From positions 665,498 through 729,497 of the forward strand of contig CM035304.1 in assembly GCA_002900995.3 (NCBI GenBank): DNA of 64,000 nt, read 5' to 3'. This DNA comes from Ganoderma boninense. Lineage: Eukaryota; Basidiomycota; Agaricomycetes; Polyporales; Polyporaceae. Under the pieces are notes generated by a model. The model saw only the letters and a list, made by a program, of their open reading frames with translations. It did no database searches and was not told where the DNA came from. A program made the translations under genes and the position numbers. This document shows, in pieces, positions 32,884-44,382 of this stretch. Numbering within the stretch: position 1 is the stretch's first letter; the number at the start of each line of letters is the position of its first letter.

Positions 32884-35194
32884 GGTTATGTACTAGTAGG
32901 GGAGTGTCGAGCTGGAGTGTATGGTAGTGGTACTCAGTACCGGTATTGTATGCGGCATTGCCAAGACTGGTTACCGTTTATGCCGTAGCGCCCTTGCGGG
33001 GCACTTCAGTTGGTCGGTACCTGAGTTGGGACGATATAACGACGAAGCCCCAAGGCGCATCGGTCTATGACGTTGTAGACTGTGCGAATGACGTTACACA
33101 TGTGGCTGGCTGAAATTCACTTGGGCCGATCGAGTCGGGATAGAGCAGGATGGAGCCGCTTCGCCTGGCCTGTCGCATCTAATGTCGACTTGCTGACCTG
33201 CACATACGCCCACGGCTACCCGGTGGTGTGGAACCAAGTCCCTGAATGCCTATGGGGGATAGTGCGGCCTGAATTGGACACACAGCCTATGGGTCCCGGC
33301 GTGGCGTAAAGTGCGGTGACTTCAAGTGCCGATCTCCGAATGCTTCCGCGACTAACCCGTGGGGAGTTAAGCCCCCGCGTCCGTTCGGGGGTGGCGCGGC
33401 TTGATTTCGGACACACGACCTGAGTGCCGCGCTGATGGATGTGGCTGCTGGGGCCTTTCGATGGCGGATGTGGACTCGATCCGATCTGACCTTCAACCAT
33501 ACCAACTAATGGCAGTATTTACGGGCGGCTAGTTGGTTTCCCTGGCTTCTCCGGGAGTCTTTGAATTGTCATGGTCCGTTCTATATAGTGTATGCGACGA
33601 AGACCAGAATAGTAGTGGATTAGAGTGAGAAGACATTAGAAATTGGGACTAAGGATGTGTGTCATTGCGAATCACCGCCAGTCGGTGTACTCATAGGAAT
33701 TGGGGTCATTGTGCCGAGAAGGCCCGTGGTCATTTGGTGCAGTGAAGCCTTGTGACCATCTGCGTCGAAACGCACTCAATGAGAATTAGGTCGAGGAGAT
33801 GGCGAGACAGAGAGCTCGTGAAATTGGTTTCGGGCTAGCTCCTTCTGACAGGCGGGGACCGTGACGCTCCACCGCTTCTGTGAGATGATATTATGGAGGG
33901 TCACGTCCTAGGGACCCGGCAGTGCGCCCAGGAACGGTGTACTTGGAGTCCCGGTGATCGGAGAAGATGAGACTTGTGCCTAGAATGTTATTTGTGTACT
34001 AAGTAGGCGGGGCCCAGCTGGTAACGGGCGTTCGGGAGGGAGCTCTTTGGGCTAGCATTATGTGTTCTGCATTGGGCCGGAGACGGCGCGGGTTGGGTGC
34101 CTGACGCAAGAGTGAAAATATTCGAATACCACGGGTTAATGAACCTCACGCGAAAAACATATGCGAGCCTGACCCCCGAAAGTTCGGGATTCGTTAGTAG
34201 AGCGTCGATCCTCGAAAGCAGCATTGTATCGTGCTGTGCCATTGCGGATGTGGGGTGGGGGTGGAGAGGAGTCTGTGAAGTGGTACAATGTTGTACGGAT
34301 AGCCCGGGTGGAAAGAGTTGCAGATAGTGGACTCCGGGGTGGCGATGTGTGCGGACGACTGAGAACCGAGGAATGACGCTATTGTTTGCGGAGTGAGGGC
34401 GCATGGCTTGGTGATATTCTATGAAGATCGACCGGTGCAGATCCGATCGGCGAATTCGGGCGGAGTTCTGTGTGTGGGGGTTGAGTCCTGTGTGGCGCCG
34501 GGCGGAGAAGCTGCGGAGTTTATGCGGTCCCAGACCCTTGCGCGGGTGGCGGCGGATGGGCTTGGGCGTTCTTCGGTTTGGCTGTTACCTACCACCGCCA
34601 GTATGCCCGCCATCGACGCTCTTCTGGGTTGTAATGCGTTCCGCTCAGGCGCACAGGCTCATATAATGAGTCGGGGGATACAACAAAGTTAGTCTGTTGT
34701 TTCTCGCTAAATTCCTATGTGTACGGGGTGGTCAGTGGGCCTCGCTGGATGTACGCTGAAGTCTGGAATCCAGTACCTCCCAGCGAGTGGTTCTTCGGTC
34801 GGCTGCATCAAAGTTTGGACGAATGTGGTGGGCCAGGGCGGGGGTGGACATGAAATTGACAAGGTACGTAGCTGTGCCTGTTGTCTGTGCTGTGAAGGTA
34901 GTTTCGTAGTGGCGATGAGGTGCGGTCGGGTCGTCTGGAAATGTGGTCCCAGTGGATATGCAGGCGATGCTGTGTGTGCCACTTCCGCCGTTTGACTTGT
35001 GGTCCCGTTGGAGGCAGTATGGTGCTCCTTTTGGGTGTTCTAGCACCGCTGCGTGTCGATGTGTGCGCTGGGAAATATCGGGGGACTATGACGTGGCGGT
35101 AGAGGGTGAGGCCCCGACTATATTAGCAGCCACTTGAACGCCGAGACGTTCTGCCATATCTTCGTACTCACTCTCAACACACAGCTCGTAACAG
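32884..35194. other. Long interval without a recognised gene
   Basis: No domain, credible intron chain or repeat boundary seen on either strand. Short frames at 33082-33500, 33988-34404 and 34393-34995 overlap on opposite strands and look like chance. The only small structures are short G/C palindromes such as GCCCCCGCGTCCGTTCGGGGG-like pairing near 33371. Confidence 0.4.
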
Positions 35195-36780
35195 ATGGAT
35201 CCCGTAGTGCAAGAGCAGCTGTTGCGTTGGCGATCGGAAACGATCCTAGATAGCGACCTACCGTTCGAAGCTGCCGTTGCCTCGCTCGGAACCCCTGATG
35301 CAGTGGTGGAGCTACGTCAACGGAGTCCGAATAGGTGGACGGTGGGTTGTCGTTTTGCTGCAATGTTCTCGAGGGACTAAAAAATATCCAGCTTTTCAAC
35401 ACGGAGACCAATGAGGTGGCGGTCCTCAGCTATGCGGCATGCTTTTCGAGGTCGGACGACTACTTCACGGGAAATCTGGCTGAGCCTCAACCTGGAGGAG
35501 CCCGCTCCGTCGACGCCGACCTAATGTATGACAAACTGTGAGTGGTAGCCGGGGTGGTACTATCATCCGTATCCTGAATAATAATCTACAGGCAGCCGTA
35601 TGCTAACTTCAAATGCCACTACGCGTACGCCTTTGACACATACAACGACAAGTCCCTGTGGGAGATCCAGTCGGTGAGTTCTTGTTGGTGTATGGCGAAC
35701 TAACTGTAAAATGACAACATTGCGCAGAACTTGGAGACGTTCGTTTCGACGCTGACCGGTTTCAACCCTGATGCCCTTCCTCGCCGCGTTTACGACTCCC
35801 CCGATGACCCATCCAACATGCGCCGCCGATTTTGGATGTGTGCTCCCATGTTTGTTCGAGTTAAACGGGGAGAACGCAAGCGATCACCTCCGGCCCACTT
35901 GCACGAGCGCGTTATCAACGCTGACAAGCGTTCGTACGTGTTCAACGCGAGCCCTGCCAGACCGACAGTGTATACGTTTGACGAGGGGACGGGTGTGTTC
36001 ACCGAAGTCACTCAGTCGGGGGTCCTCATGACTGGGGACGTCACGGTGGTGAATTTTGCGCTGTGCGTCGTCATCGGGGCGAACCAGTGGTACACGGAGT
36101 TCATCCCTGCGGAGATCGTACGTGTCTCTCCCGAGCCCTCATATAGTGCTGTTGTGTCGGACGACGATGGACCCCCCATCGCTACGCAGCGGCCTAAGCT
36201 CAGCCAAGCTATGCAGTTCACTGGTATGACCGGTTCTCCACAATCTGTCGTTGGGGCCGTGAGTGCTGACAGTATGCGTTGTTTTCTAGGAGACGCTCGT
36301 GGCCATGATGTGGTGGTACCGCCTGCCGGTGGTGGATACCAGCCAAACGATGTTCCAGCTCAGCACCAACCTGCCCCACCCCGTCCGCCGTCAGTAACGT
36401 CAGTGACTGTCATCGCTGAATCGGTGGCGGCTATGGAGGTGGACGACTCAGGTGATAAGAAGGTCGAACTCGATGATGACTTGTCCGACTTGTCCGACTT
36501 TGTCGTGGCGGATGTGGAAGGTACAGCTACCTTGCCGTCAGTCTCGTCGGGCTTCGTTCATGCCAACACTCTAAGGGATTCGCGCAAGACGGATTCCGAC
36601 GACGGTCAGAGTTCGACTGCGTCATCCTCCCGTGGGAACGCGTCGGGAAAGAGAAAGCGGGCTGGCGGAGTCTCTTCCGAAGGCTCTTCTGCGGGCAGTG
36701 GCGTATTCACTGACGAGGAAGATCCTGGATCGGGCCCTACTCGTTGTCCACGCAAGACAGGGCCGAAGAACAGGCGGTAG
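35195..36780 (+). pseudogene. Hypothetical serine/acid-rich protein, frameshifted in exon 1
   Basis: Coding blocks: 35195 to about 35376 (MDPVVQEQLLRWRSETIL..WTVGCRFAAMFSRD), then a frame change just before AAAAAA at 35381-35386, continuing GLKNIQLFNTETNEVAVL..MYDKL to about 35538; then a short exon QPYANFKCHYAYAFDTYN (about 35592-35671) and a long exon from about 35729 to 36780 with a likely in-frame intron near 36223-36289 (GTATGA..TTTCTAG). The first half resembles an agaricomycete family of unknown function. The C-terminus is acidic and Ser-rich with basic NLS-like clusters (GKRKRAGG, CPRKTGPKNRR). The frameshift either inactivates the gene or is a homopolymer error. No function assigned. 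Confidence 0.55.
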
Positions 36781-36828
36781 TGTCGGTCTTGCGGAGACCA
36801 TATGGAGGAATCTTACGGGATTCTGAGC

Positions 36829-36938
36829 ATTTATTTATTTGGAACGCCTCGCCGCATTAGTTCGAGTATCCGAGCATTGCTTCGATTATTTATTGGGTCT
36901 GCAGATCGTGCAGGACCAGACCGCTTCGGTTATTTATT
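36829..36938 (+). promoter_or_regulatory. UUAUUUAUU cluster downstream of the 35.2-36.8 kb gene
   Basis: ATTTATTTATTT at 36829-36840 and TTATTTATT at 36887-36895 and 36930-36938, in the sense direction and 50-160 nt past the stop. Similar words follow R1, R2 and the 42.9 kb F-box gene. Confidence 0.4.
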
Positions 36939-37256
36939 AGCTTCGGGAATGTATTATATATATGTGTGTATATGTGTATTTAACGCGCCTGGAGTGGATG
37001 GTCGAGTTGATCGTGCAACGTGTTGTCTTGTTGTCCAAACCCAGGGCTAGGTACGCAGGCGTTTGTCTCGGCATTGGGAGTCCGCTTACTCAGCAGATGT
37101 TACAACCCACGATGTCTGAAGTTTTGTCTCTGGCGGTCGTGCATTGCTGTGCTTGTTTTCAAATCTGGACAGGTTTGTTTTCGACCACAGCTTATACGGG
37201 GCGTTGTGTGTCAGGTCTTCGTTTGAAGTCGCTGCGGCGGGTTGGCTTTGTTCCTG
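36939..37256. other. Intergenic up to the Ty3 insertion
   Basis: Low-complexity TA-rich stretch near 36951-36980, then unassigned sequence. No gene seen. Confidence 0.4.
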
Positions 37257-37261
37257 CTGAA
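37257..37261 (+). repeat. Target-site duplication, left copy
   Basis: CTGAA directly abuts the left LTR; the same five bases follow the right LTR at 42583-42587. Confidence 0.9.
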
Positions 37262-37731
37262 TGTTACGACTGGCTGTCGAGTAAGATCAGGGAGGCTTAC
37301 GAGACGAGCAAGGGTGTCGACGAGCGCTTGTGCAGCGAGAGCGGAGCAAGGCTCGACAGTCAGGCTGGGGACAAGAGTGTATTGAGTGAAGTATCTACAA
37401 GGGAAATACAGTGGGGCTCACCTGGGGACAAGAGGTCGAAACTAGAGTCCCCAGGTAGCAGGCTACAGTCCTTATATACATGTGCAGGTCCATGGGAACG
37501 GAGTACAATGGTAACTACGGTCGCGGGAACGGAAAGGGAGAACAATGGTGTAGGGAACAATAGCGACGGGAAACAACAGAGGAACAATGGGGAGACAGGA
37601 GCTATTGTACTTGGAAACAATGCGGAGGGTTTACAATGCTATGGGGGACAACGAGGACGACATTGGACGTAAACTAATCGAGAAAGGAAACCTGGGCGCT
37701 AAGGTAGGCGCTAAACGGGGTGTTCGTAACA
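37262..37731 (-). repeat. LTR (3' LTR of the minus-strand element)
   Basis: Starts TGTTACGAC and ends GTTCGTAACA; termini form an inverted repeat TGTTACGA/TCGTAACA. 470 bp, same sequence as the copy at 42113-42582. Confidence 0.95.
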
Positions 37732-37732
37732 G

Positions 37733-37745
37733 TACCCCCCTCCTA
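37733..37745 (-). other. Polypurine tract
   Basis: On the minus strand AGGAGGGGGGTAC lies directly before the 3' LTR, the place where plus-strand DNA synthesis is primed. Confidence 0.75.
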
Positions 37746-37757
37746 AGGGTCGTGCCC

Positions 37758-40700
37758 TCACGACCGAGTCTTCTTGTTGAGGGGACCGGGGGCCTCTGGG
37801 TGTGTCGAATGGAATTTCTTTACTACCAGCGGTGCGTTGCTCAGGTCTGCTGCATCTTCCCAGCTGTCTTGCTCAGGGCCCCATCCCTTCCAGTGGACGA
37901 GGTACTGCAGCTTCTTCCATCGCCCATAGCGGCGGGACTCTAGTACTGCTTCAACTTCGTACTCCTCCTCTCCTTCTACTTCGATGGGAGCCGGTTCAGG
38001 TGGGTGTCGACCAGGGAGTTCGCTCTCTTTGTGTGGGAGTAGCAAGGATACATGGAATACCGGGTGCATCGTGAGGTCCTTCGGGAGTTTGAGTTCGTAT
38101 GCCAGGTTGCCTACTTTGCGTTTGACTGGGTAAGGGCCTGCATAGCGGTCAACCAACTTCCTTGATACTCCAGGGACGCGGAAGTTCCTCGTGTCGAGCC
38201 ACACCTTCTGGCCCTCCTTGAACTCTGGAGCGTCTCGTACGTAACGGTCGTAGTGCTCCTTCATCCGCTCGGCTGTTAGAGCCAGTGCTGCAGTCGCATC
38301 CTCTCGTGCACGTCGTAGCTCCTCACGTCATTCATCTGCTGTGGGCACTGCCGTAGACAACATCGGGATGTGGAACTGGGGTTCGAAGCCATACATGAGG
38401 TAGAAGGGTGAATATCCTGTCGATGAGTGCGAGTGTGAGTTGAAGGCAAACTCTGCTATTGGCATCCATTTGACCCAATCATCGCGGTGTTGTGTGCAGT
38501 ACATGCGCAAGTACGCCTCAATCTCCTGGTTCCATCGTTCGGATTGGCCGTCTGTCTGGGGATGATAGGCAGTAGACATTGCACTCTCAATGCCAAGTCC
38601 CTTGAGGATCGCACGGAAGAGCTTGCTCGAGAACTGTGGTCCTCTGTCAGAGACTATCTTGCGCGGCAGACCATGAAGACGGAAGTACTCTCGGATGAAG
38701 TTGTCTGCAGCTCCTTCAGCATCGATCTCCTCGGTACAGGGGATAAGATGGATCATCTTCCCATGTCGATCAACAATGAGCTGTAGTGCGTTGAATCCAT
38801 CTACCACTGGTAATCTGGTGATGAAGTCGCAGGTTACTACCTGGCCAGGGCTGTCCGGGATCTCGTTGGGTTGTAGGGGACCATACGGCTTTGCATGCGA
38901 GTTCTTGCCACGGCGACAGGTGTCGCAGGTCTCCACATACTGCTTGACAAACTTGCCCATGCTCGGCCACCAGTAGTTGCGTGAGACGAGCTCCAGTGTC
39001 TTTGCCTGTCCAGGGTGTCCAGCGGGTGGGAGGTCATGGTGAATGCGTACAATCTCTGCTCGTAGTGCATCATCCTTGGGGACATAGACTCGGCCACGGT
39101 AAAGAAGTAGGCCTTGCTCCGTGTTCCAGTCCACCAAGTCATTCTGTAGACGAGCGGGTCCTAGGCTGTTGAGCTTGCCAAGTGCATCCGCCACCTCCTG
39201 TTCGCGTTCTCCACACTCCCGAATACGTCGAAGCAATGCCTTCTCCGGAACTACTGACAAGTGACCTCGTTTTGCTGCCATGACCTGGAAGTGGCTTGGC
39301 TGCAGCATGGTACGTCCGAGGTTGTCTTCAGTGTCACCGTGCAGGTGGTCTGGCCGTCTCGACAGGGCATCCGCTCTACCATTTGAGGTTCCTGGCTTGT
39401 GTGAGATGACAAAGTCGAACTGTGACAAGTACAGGGCCCATCGTGCCTGTCTGCGCGTGAGGTTTTGTGCCGTACGCCAGTATTCGAGGTTCTTGTGATC
39501 TGACTGGATTTCGAACACACTAGGCAGCCCTTCAAGGTAGTGACGCCAGGCCTGCAGGGCTCGGATGATTGCCAACATCTCCTTGTCATAGATCTCATAG
39601 TTCCGTTCAGCATCGCTCATTGACTCAGAGTGGAAGGCTACAGGGTGCCATTTGCCATCCTCTGCTTCCTGAGACAGGACTCCGCCGGTTGCATAGCCAG
39701 AGGCGTCGACTTCGATGCGAGTCCTACGGTTAGGATCATACATCCGCAGGACAGGGCTTTCTACGAAGCGTCGTTTGAGCTCATCGAAGGCAGCCTGCTC
39801 CTCAGCTTCCCATTTCCAGGGTGCCTTGCCAGTGAGACGGTCTAGGGGTTTGCAGACTGCACTGAAGTCCTTTATGAACCGCCGATAGAAGTTCGCAAAT
39901 CCACGGAACTTTCGTACATCTGAGGCGTTCTGGGGAACAGGCCATTCAGCGATACCCTTGACCTTCACCGGGTCCATCTCCACCTGGTTCTCTGAGACGA
40001 GGACACCGAGGTATTCAACCTTGGGCTGTTCAAACTCGCACTTCTCCGGTTTGCAAAACAGGTCATGCTCTGCTAGACGCTTCAGGACTTCACGTACAAG
40101 TGTCCGATGCTCCTCGAGGTCGTTGGTAAAGATGAGGATGTCGTCGAGGTAGATGGTTATCTTGCCGAGTACGATGAGGTCCTTAAAGATGTCATTCATG
40201 AGTGCAGAGAACGTGCTAGGCGAGTTGGCTAGCCCAAAGAACATGACGTTCGGTTCGAACAGTCCTCGGTTGGTCACAAAAGCTGCCTTCCATTCATCAC
40301 CAGTCTTTATCCGTACATTGTTGTACCCCCAGCGTATATCGAGCTTGGTAAAGTACTTGGCCCTTTTGAGTCGATCCATCAGGTCCGAAACCAATGGCAG
40401 TGGGTAACGGTTCTTAATGGTGATGTCGTTCAGTCGTCGATAGTCCTGTACTGGATGCAGACTGCCATCCTTCTTTTTGACGAAGAAGATGGGTGAGGAC
40501 ATCGGTGACTTCGACTCCTGGATGTAACCTTTGGCCAAGTTCTCGGTAAGGAACTTGTCTAGCTCGGTTTGTTCACTGGGCGACAGGGGGTACACTCTGG
40601 AATGGAACATCTTTGCGTCAGGTACGAGTTCGATTGCGTGATCATAGGGGCCATGCTTGGGTAAGCGTTCAGATGCCTCTTTCGAAAAGACCTCAAGATA

Positions 40701-41378
40701 TTCGTGGTACTGCTTGGGTACGATCTCCTCAACCGGGCGGATCTCCTTCTTCTGATACTCCTGTTCTGCAAGCTGCTGTGAATACGTGTGTGTTGCTGAA
40801 ACAAAGAGTTTGGGGGCATTGCGAAGGGTTCGTCCAGTAGCGAGTGCCTCGAGAAAAGATTCCTTGGTACCATCCCATTCCGGTAGAAAACCTGGTGGTG
40901 GAGGCCTGACCTCCTCCTCTTCCTCCTCCTCGACCATCACGGCCGTACATATCCTTCCCACCGTCTTAGCCTTCCTTACCCGTCGAGGACCGCTGCGCGC
41001 CGTAAGCCGTACCTCCGTATCACGCGCTTTGGTCTCAACAGGTTCGGATGCCTTCTGGTGAGTCGAACACGTCTCTGGACACCTTGAGAGGCGTAGCGAG
41101 CCACGTTCCCAGTCTATCTCCGGGTTGTGCTCGCGCAGCCAGTCTAGTCCAATGATAGCATCCTCCTCTCCGATGTCTGTGACTACAAACACCACCTTCT
41201 CTCGGTGGTCTCCAATTGCCATGTCCAACACGGCTACCTCCCTGATCGTTCCATCACGGTTCTCTGTCCCATCAATGTTATACAGCGGGATGGGTTTGGC
41301 CAACCTCCTCGTGGTGACCCGATTCCGTTCTACGAATCGTCTACTCAAAAACTTGGTAGTAGCTCCACTATCTACCAT
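37758..41378 (-). CDS. pol: Ty3/gypsy Pol polyprotein, one in-frame TGA
   Basis: Frame from 41378 to 38328 (1,016 residues), then a TGA at 38330-38328, then the same frame continues to 37758. Domains: aspartic protease (VDSGATTKFL); reverse transcriptase with KLDIRWGYNNVRI and the active-site YLDD (IYLDDILIF); RNase H (EVDASGYATGG, YDKEMLAII); integrase with an HHCC finger (HH..CDTCRRG) and D,D,E residues in VTCDFI, VSDRGPQF and DGQSERWNQE; and a C-terminal chromodomain (YEVEAVLESR..LQYLVHWKGWGPEQDSWE) that usually targets insertion to modified chromatin. The TGA separates integrase from the chromodomain-bearing tail; CGA-to-TGA is a simple explanation. The upstream frame joins the gag-like region by a -1 shift. 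Confidence 0.9.
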
Positions 41379-41536
41379 GGCAACAATGTCCTTGTGCCGC
41401 TGCTTGCCGATAAGTTGTACTGGGATATGAAAGTGTTGTCCATCATGGTTGACTTCGTATACGAAGGACGAACGCAGTACTGCAAATCGACTGTTACTGC
41501 TCGAGCCGGCACGCGCAGCGTCCAGTGCGGCTCGAA

Positions 41537-41779
41537 TCAGAAACCCTCCTCCTTGGCTAGTGTGGCCGCGGCGAGCCTTTCACCAAGCCGCTTGATCTCT
41601 ACCTGCAACAACTGCACTTGCAGCGCTTCGATCCGCGCTTTCAGTGTTTGGAGTTGTTCGGCCTGAGATGGCGGGATGGCGGACATAGCGGTGGGGTGAT
41701 CGAGGGTTTCTAGGTGGGTGTTGTGGGATGCCTCGCTTCCTATCCCAGGAATGAACACGGCAGGTGCACGATCCAACAC
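41537..41779 (-). CDS. Gag-like short coiled-coil frame
   Basis: Frame ending at the TGA 41539-41537. The likely Met is internal (MSAIPPSQAEQLQTLKAR..), followed by a heptad-rich coiled coil (LQVQLLQVEIKRLGERLAA). Upstream a TAG interrupts the same frame near 41803, before another basic stretch. No capsid major homology region or CCHC knuckle is present, so most of gag is missing. Confidence 0.55.
   Translation of the reverse strand: MLDRAPAVFIPGIGSEASHNTHLETLDHPTAMSAIPPSQAEQLQTLKARIEALQVQLLQVEIKRLGERLAAATLAKEEGF
41540..41546 (-). promoter_or_regulatory. Candidate -1 frameshift heptamer GGGTTTC
   Basis: In the gag-like frame the heptamer reads G-GGT-TTC, matching X-XXY-YYZ, and is followed at once by the TGA stop. 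A -1 slip enters the frame that runs into the protease. Confidence 0.55.
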
Positions 41780-42112
41780 TGTTTGCTCAGCCTCCTCGGC
41801 CTATTGCTGTGTCTTAGCCCAAGGGACACGGGCCCAAGGGTGTTCTGCCTTGGCTTTGTTTCGCCGCCTTTCTCTAGCCTCCCACGCCGTGAGGCGGACC
41901 ACTTCTGTCAGCACCGGGGTCTCGTGTTAGGAGCTTTCCGCGTACTGTACCACTGAGAGTGGCAAGCCTCAGGTTGCGCCGAGACCACGTCCGATGGTGT
42001 GACTAGAGCGCGTACTACGCTAGGCCAACACAGAGGATCTAAGTGCGTACCGTACGAGAGAAAAAGAATGTGGGTAGAGTACACCAGTGCTCGTGTGGAA
42101 GTTTCGACCTAA

Positions 42113-42582
42113 TGTTACGACTGGCTGTCGAGTAAGATCAGGGAGGCTTACGAGACGAGCAAGGGTGTCGACGAGCGCTTGTGCAGCGAGAGCGGAGCAA
42201 GGCTCGACAGTCAGGCTGGGGACAAGAGTGTATTGAGTGAAGTATCTACAAGGGAAATACAGTGGGGCTCACCTGGGGACAAGAGGTCGAAACTAGAGTC
42301 CCCAGGTAGCAGGCTACAGTCCTTATATACATGTGCAGGTCCATGGGAACGGAGTACAATGGTAACTACGGTCGCGGGAACGGAAAGGGAGAACAATGGT
42401 GTAGGGAACAATAGCGACGGGAAACAACAGAGGAACAATGGGGAGACAGGAGCTATTGTACTTGGAAACAATGCGGAGGGTTTACAATGCTATGGGGGAC
42501 AACGAGGACGACATTGGACGTAAACTAATCGAGAAAGGAAACCTGGGCGCTAAGGTAGGCGCTAAACGGGGTGTTCGTAACA
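42113..42582 (-). repeat. LTR (5' LTR of the minus-strand element)
   Basis: 470-bp copy identical by eye to 37262-37731. A CTTATATACA promoter-like word occurs inside both copies, though on the plus strand. Confidence 0.95.
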
Positions 42583-42587
42583 CTGAA
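42583..42587 (+). repeat. Target-site duplication, right copy
   Basis: CTGAA directly follows the right LTR and matches 37257-37261. Confidence 0.9.
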
Positions 42588-42951
42588 CGGTTGTTGCACT
42601 GACACTGAAGCCAAGTGGACGGTTTGGCAGCGTTCGTGGTGAGTTGTTCAGTCCGTATCCATGATGTCAGAGGGGAACTGAGGCACTGGTTCTCGGTAGC
42701 GCTGCTGGTGGACAGTCTTCGAAGGCTTCAAATTGGCACAGTGCAAGGGATAGGGGCAATCAATGTCGCCCTATCCCCTGCCCCTGCTGTACGTCTTCTT
42801 CGCTTTCATGCACAGGTGAGCATTCCCACCTATGTGCATGTACGGGACATTGTCTAATTGAACGGTGTCGTCGAGATTGTTGACGCCGCGTGTTTCGCTT
42901 GCTAGGTATTTCACGCAAAAGTGGCTCTCGGAACACGGTGCAGTCCTCCCG
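42588..42951. other. Intergenic, 5' flank of F-box gene
   Basis: No gene. The reading frame of the F-box gene stays open upstream to about 42865, but that part has no similarity to the paralogue at 48.1 kb. Confidence 0.4.
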
Positions 42952-44081
42952 ATGACCTTAAACCGGCATGGCTTACACTTGCCAGTGGAGCTGTATTGGT
43001 GGGTGGGCTCTCTGCTGCCTGTCAGAGATCTGTGTTCGTACATGCGGACATGCAAGACGATCCATGATGCCTGTGGAAGTCTAGTGTATCGGACAATGGA
43101 CCTCAAGGACGAGAACGCCCGCCGTCGTCTTCCTAGGCTCTTCTACCGGATGCAGGTCCAGTCGAGCCGACATATACGCTTCCCTCCAATCCTTTACCTC
43201 ACCGTCTTGCGAGTCAGGTTGTTTTCCCTTGGCATCGACCTTCCGCAAATTGTGCTCCTCTGCGACGTCCTTGTTGGAGCGGATCGTCTACGCTACCTCG
43301 AGATAGGTACACGAGCCACGATCTCAAGGCAGCTCGTTCCCCTTCTCCGCCGCTTCGGCATCTCTCGCCCATCGACGTCTCATGTGGCAGCTGCCTTCGC
43401 GACAGCGACAATGGACGGCGGTAAATTGCCCTTGACGTTATCGTCGCTTGAATGCCTTCAATCCACGAGCCATGAGGTGCTGACTGCGATTGCCACGAAC
43501 CGGAGACTTCGGGCGCTGGTCTTGGACGGCGTCATGACGCGTGGCGAACTGCAGTCCTTCCTGGAGACGTCGTCAGAGTCGCCTACTTCCTCGATGGTGA
43601 CCACGTTGACGTGCACGGTTTCGACGAACGATGTCGATGCATTCGTGCGCTCCGTGGCATTTGTATTTCCGCGGTTGACCTACCTCAGTATCGGTGTCGA
43701 AGCTCGTCCGCCGTTCGGTCATATCATGACTCTGGAGGTTACTAGTGTAAGCGGTTCTTCGCTCGAGGCCGTGACACGGGCTAACGCTACACGCAGGAAT
43801 TGTTCAAGGCTCTCAGTAGCAGCTCCGCCATACTCCCGGAGCTTCGAGTCATATCGGTCGATTCGCGGTGGTGCTCGTGTAAGAATACACGTGCTGCTGT
43901 CGGGAATGTGGTGGCATGGGTAGCATGGGCTTTCGGACGACGGCCTGAGTTTCGGCGATTCATGTTCTCCTGCCTGTCAATCCGTGAGAAGGACGACAGA
44001 GACGGGACTTGGGTGGTAGAGGCAGTGACAGGGTATGAGAGGGCTCTGTTGGGGTCGTGCTTCAACATACAGCCTCTGTGA
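42952..44081 (+). CDS. F-box protein, paralogue 1
   Basis: Two exons, 42952-43746 and 43797-44081, 359 codons plus stop, GT-AG intron in phase 0. It opens MTLNRHGLHLPVELYWWVGSLLPVRDLCSYMRTCKTIHDACGS, an F-box-like start that lines up with the gene at 48124 (NRFGVSLPMELCSRIASSLTVTDLKVFMRLCKMTHDVGCPL). The remainder is leucine-rich with short repeats (LLCDVLVGADRLRYLEIG, LRALVLDGV, FPRLTYLSIG). An SCF substrate-receptor role is inferred from the family. I start at 42952 because similarity with the paralogue begins there. Its 3' flank carries three TATTTATT words. Confidence 0.75.
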
Positions 44082-44285
44082 GTCTTGGTCTGGATGGGAC
44101 GTCAGCGTTGACTTGCTAACTTCCCATTTCTAGCCTCAAGTGAACCTGATGACTTGCCTTGCAACCCTTGACGTTTCGACAAACCCCGCATAATTCCGGA
44201 CTACCCACTTTCGACTGTGTACATATGCTCTTCGAGGCCGTTTCCCGTCGTATCTATGGTGCCTCCAGCACTCAGTGTTGGTTCG

Positions 44286-44382
44286 ATATTTATTACGCTC
44301 TATCACGTTATTGAGGTAGTCTTTGTACTCTGTCGTATTTATTGACCCTGTGATGACAAGTATGTATAATTTCATATTTATT
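44286..44382 (+). promoter_or_regulatory. Three TATTTATT words after the F-box gene
   Basis: ATATTTATT at 44286-44294, TATTTATT at 44337-44344 and ATATTTATT at 44374-44382, in the sense direction and 200-300 nt past the stop. Confidence 0.4.

Larger units (their letters stand above)
37262..42582 (-). mobile_element. Ty3/gypsy chromodomain retrotransposon, recent insertion
   Basis: Full-length 5,321-bp element in minus orientation, bounded by two LTRs that I read as identical over 470 bp and by the 5-bp duplication CTGAA. LTR identity implies a young insertion. Pol order is protease, reverse transcriptase, RNase H, integrase, chromodomain, as in chromoviruses. The gag region is very short: only about 50-80 codons in place of a normal capsid/nucleocapsid, so the copy probably depends on Gag supplied by relatives. 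Pol carries one in-frame TGA. Confidence 0.95.

Noticed and set aside
35118..35411. Minus-strand frame over the start of the 35.2 kb gene
   Set aside because: It is antisense to recognisable coding blocks that continue across several exons on the plus strand.
37327..37672. 114-residue frame duplicated at 42179-42523
   Set aside because: It lies wholly inside the two LTRs and is identical because the LTRs are; not a gene.
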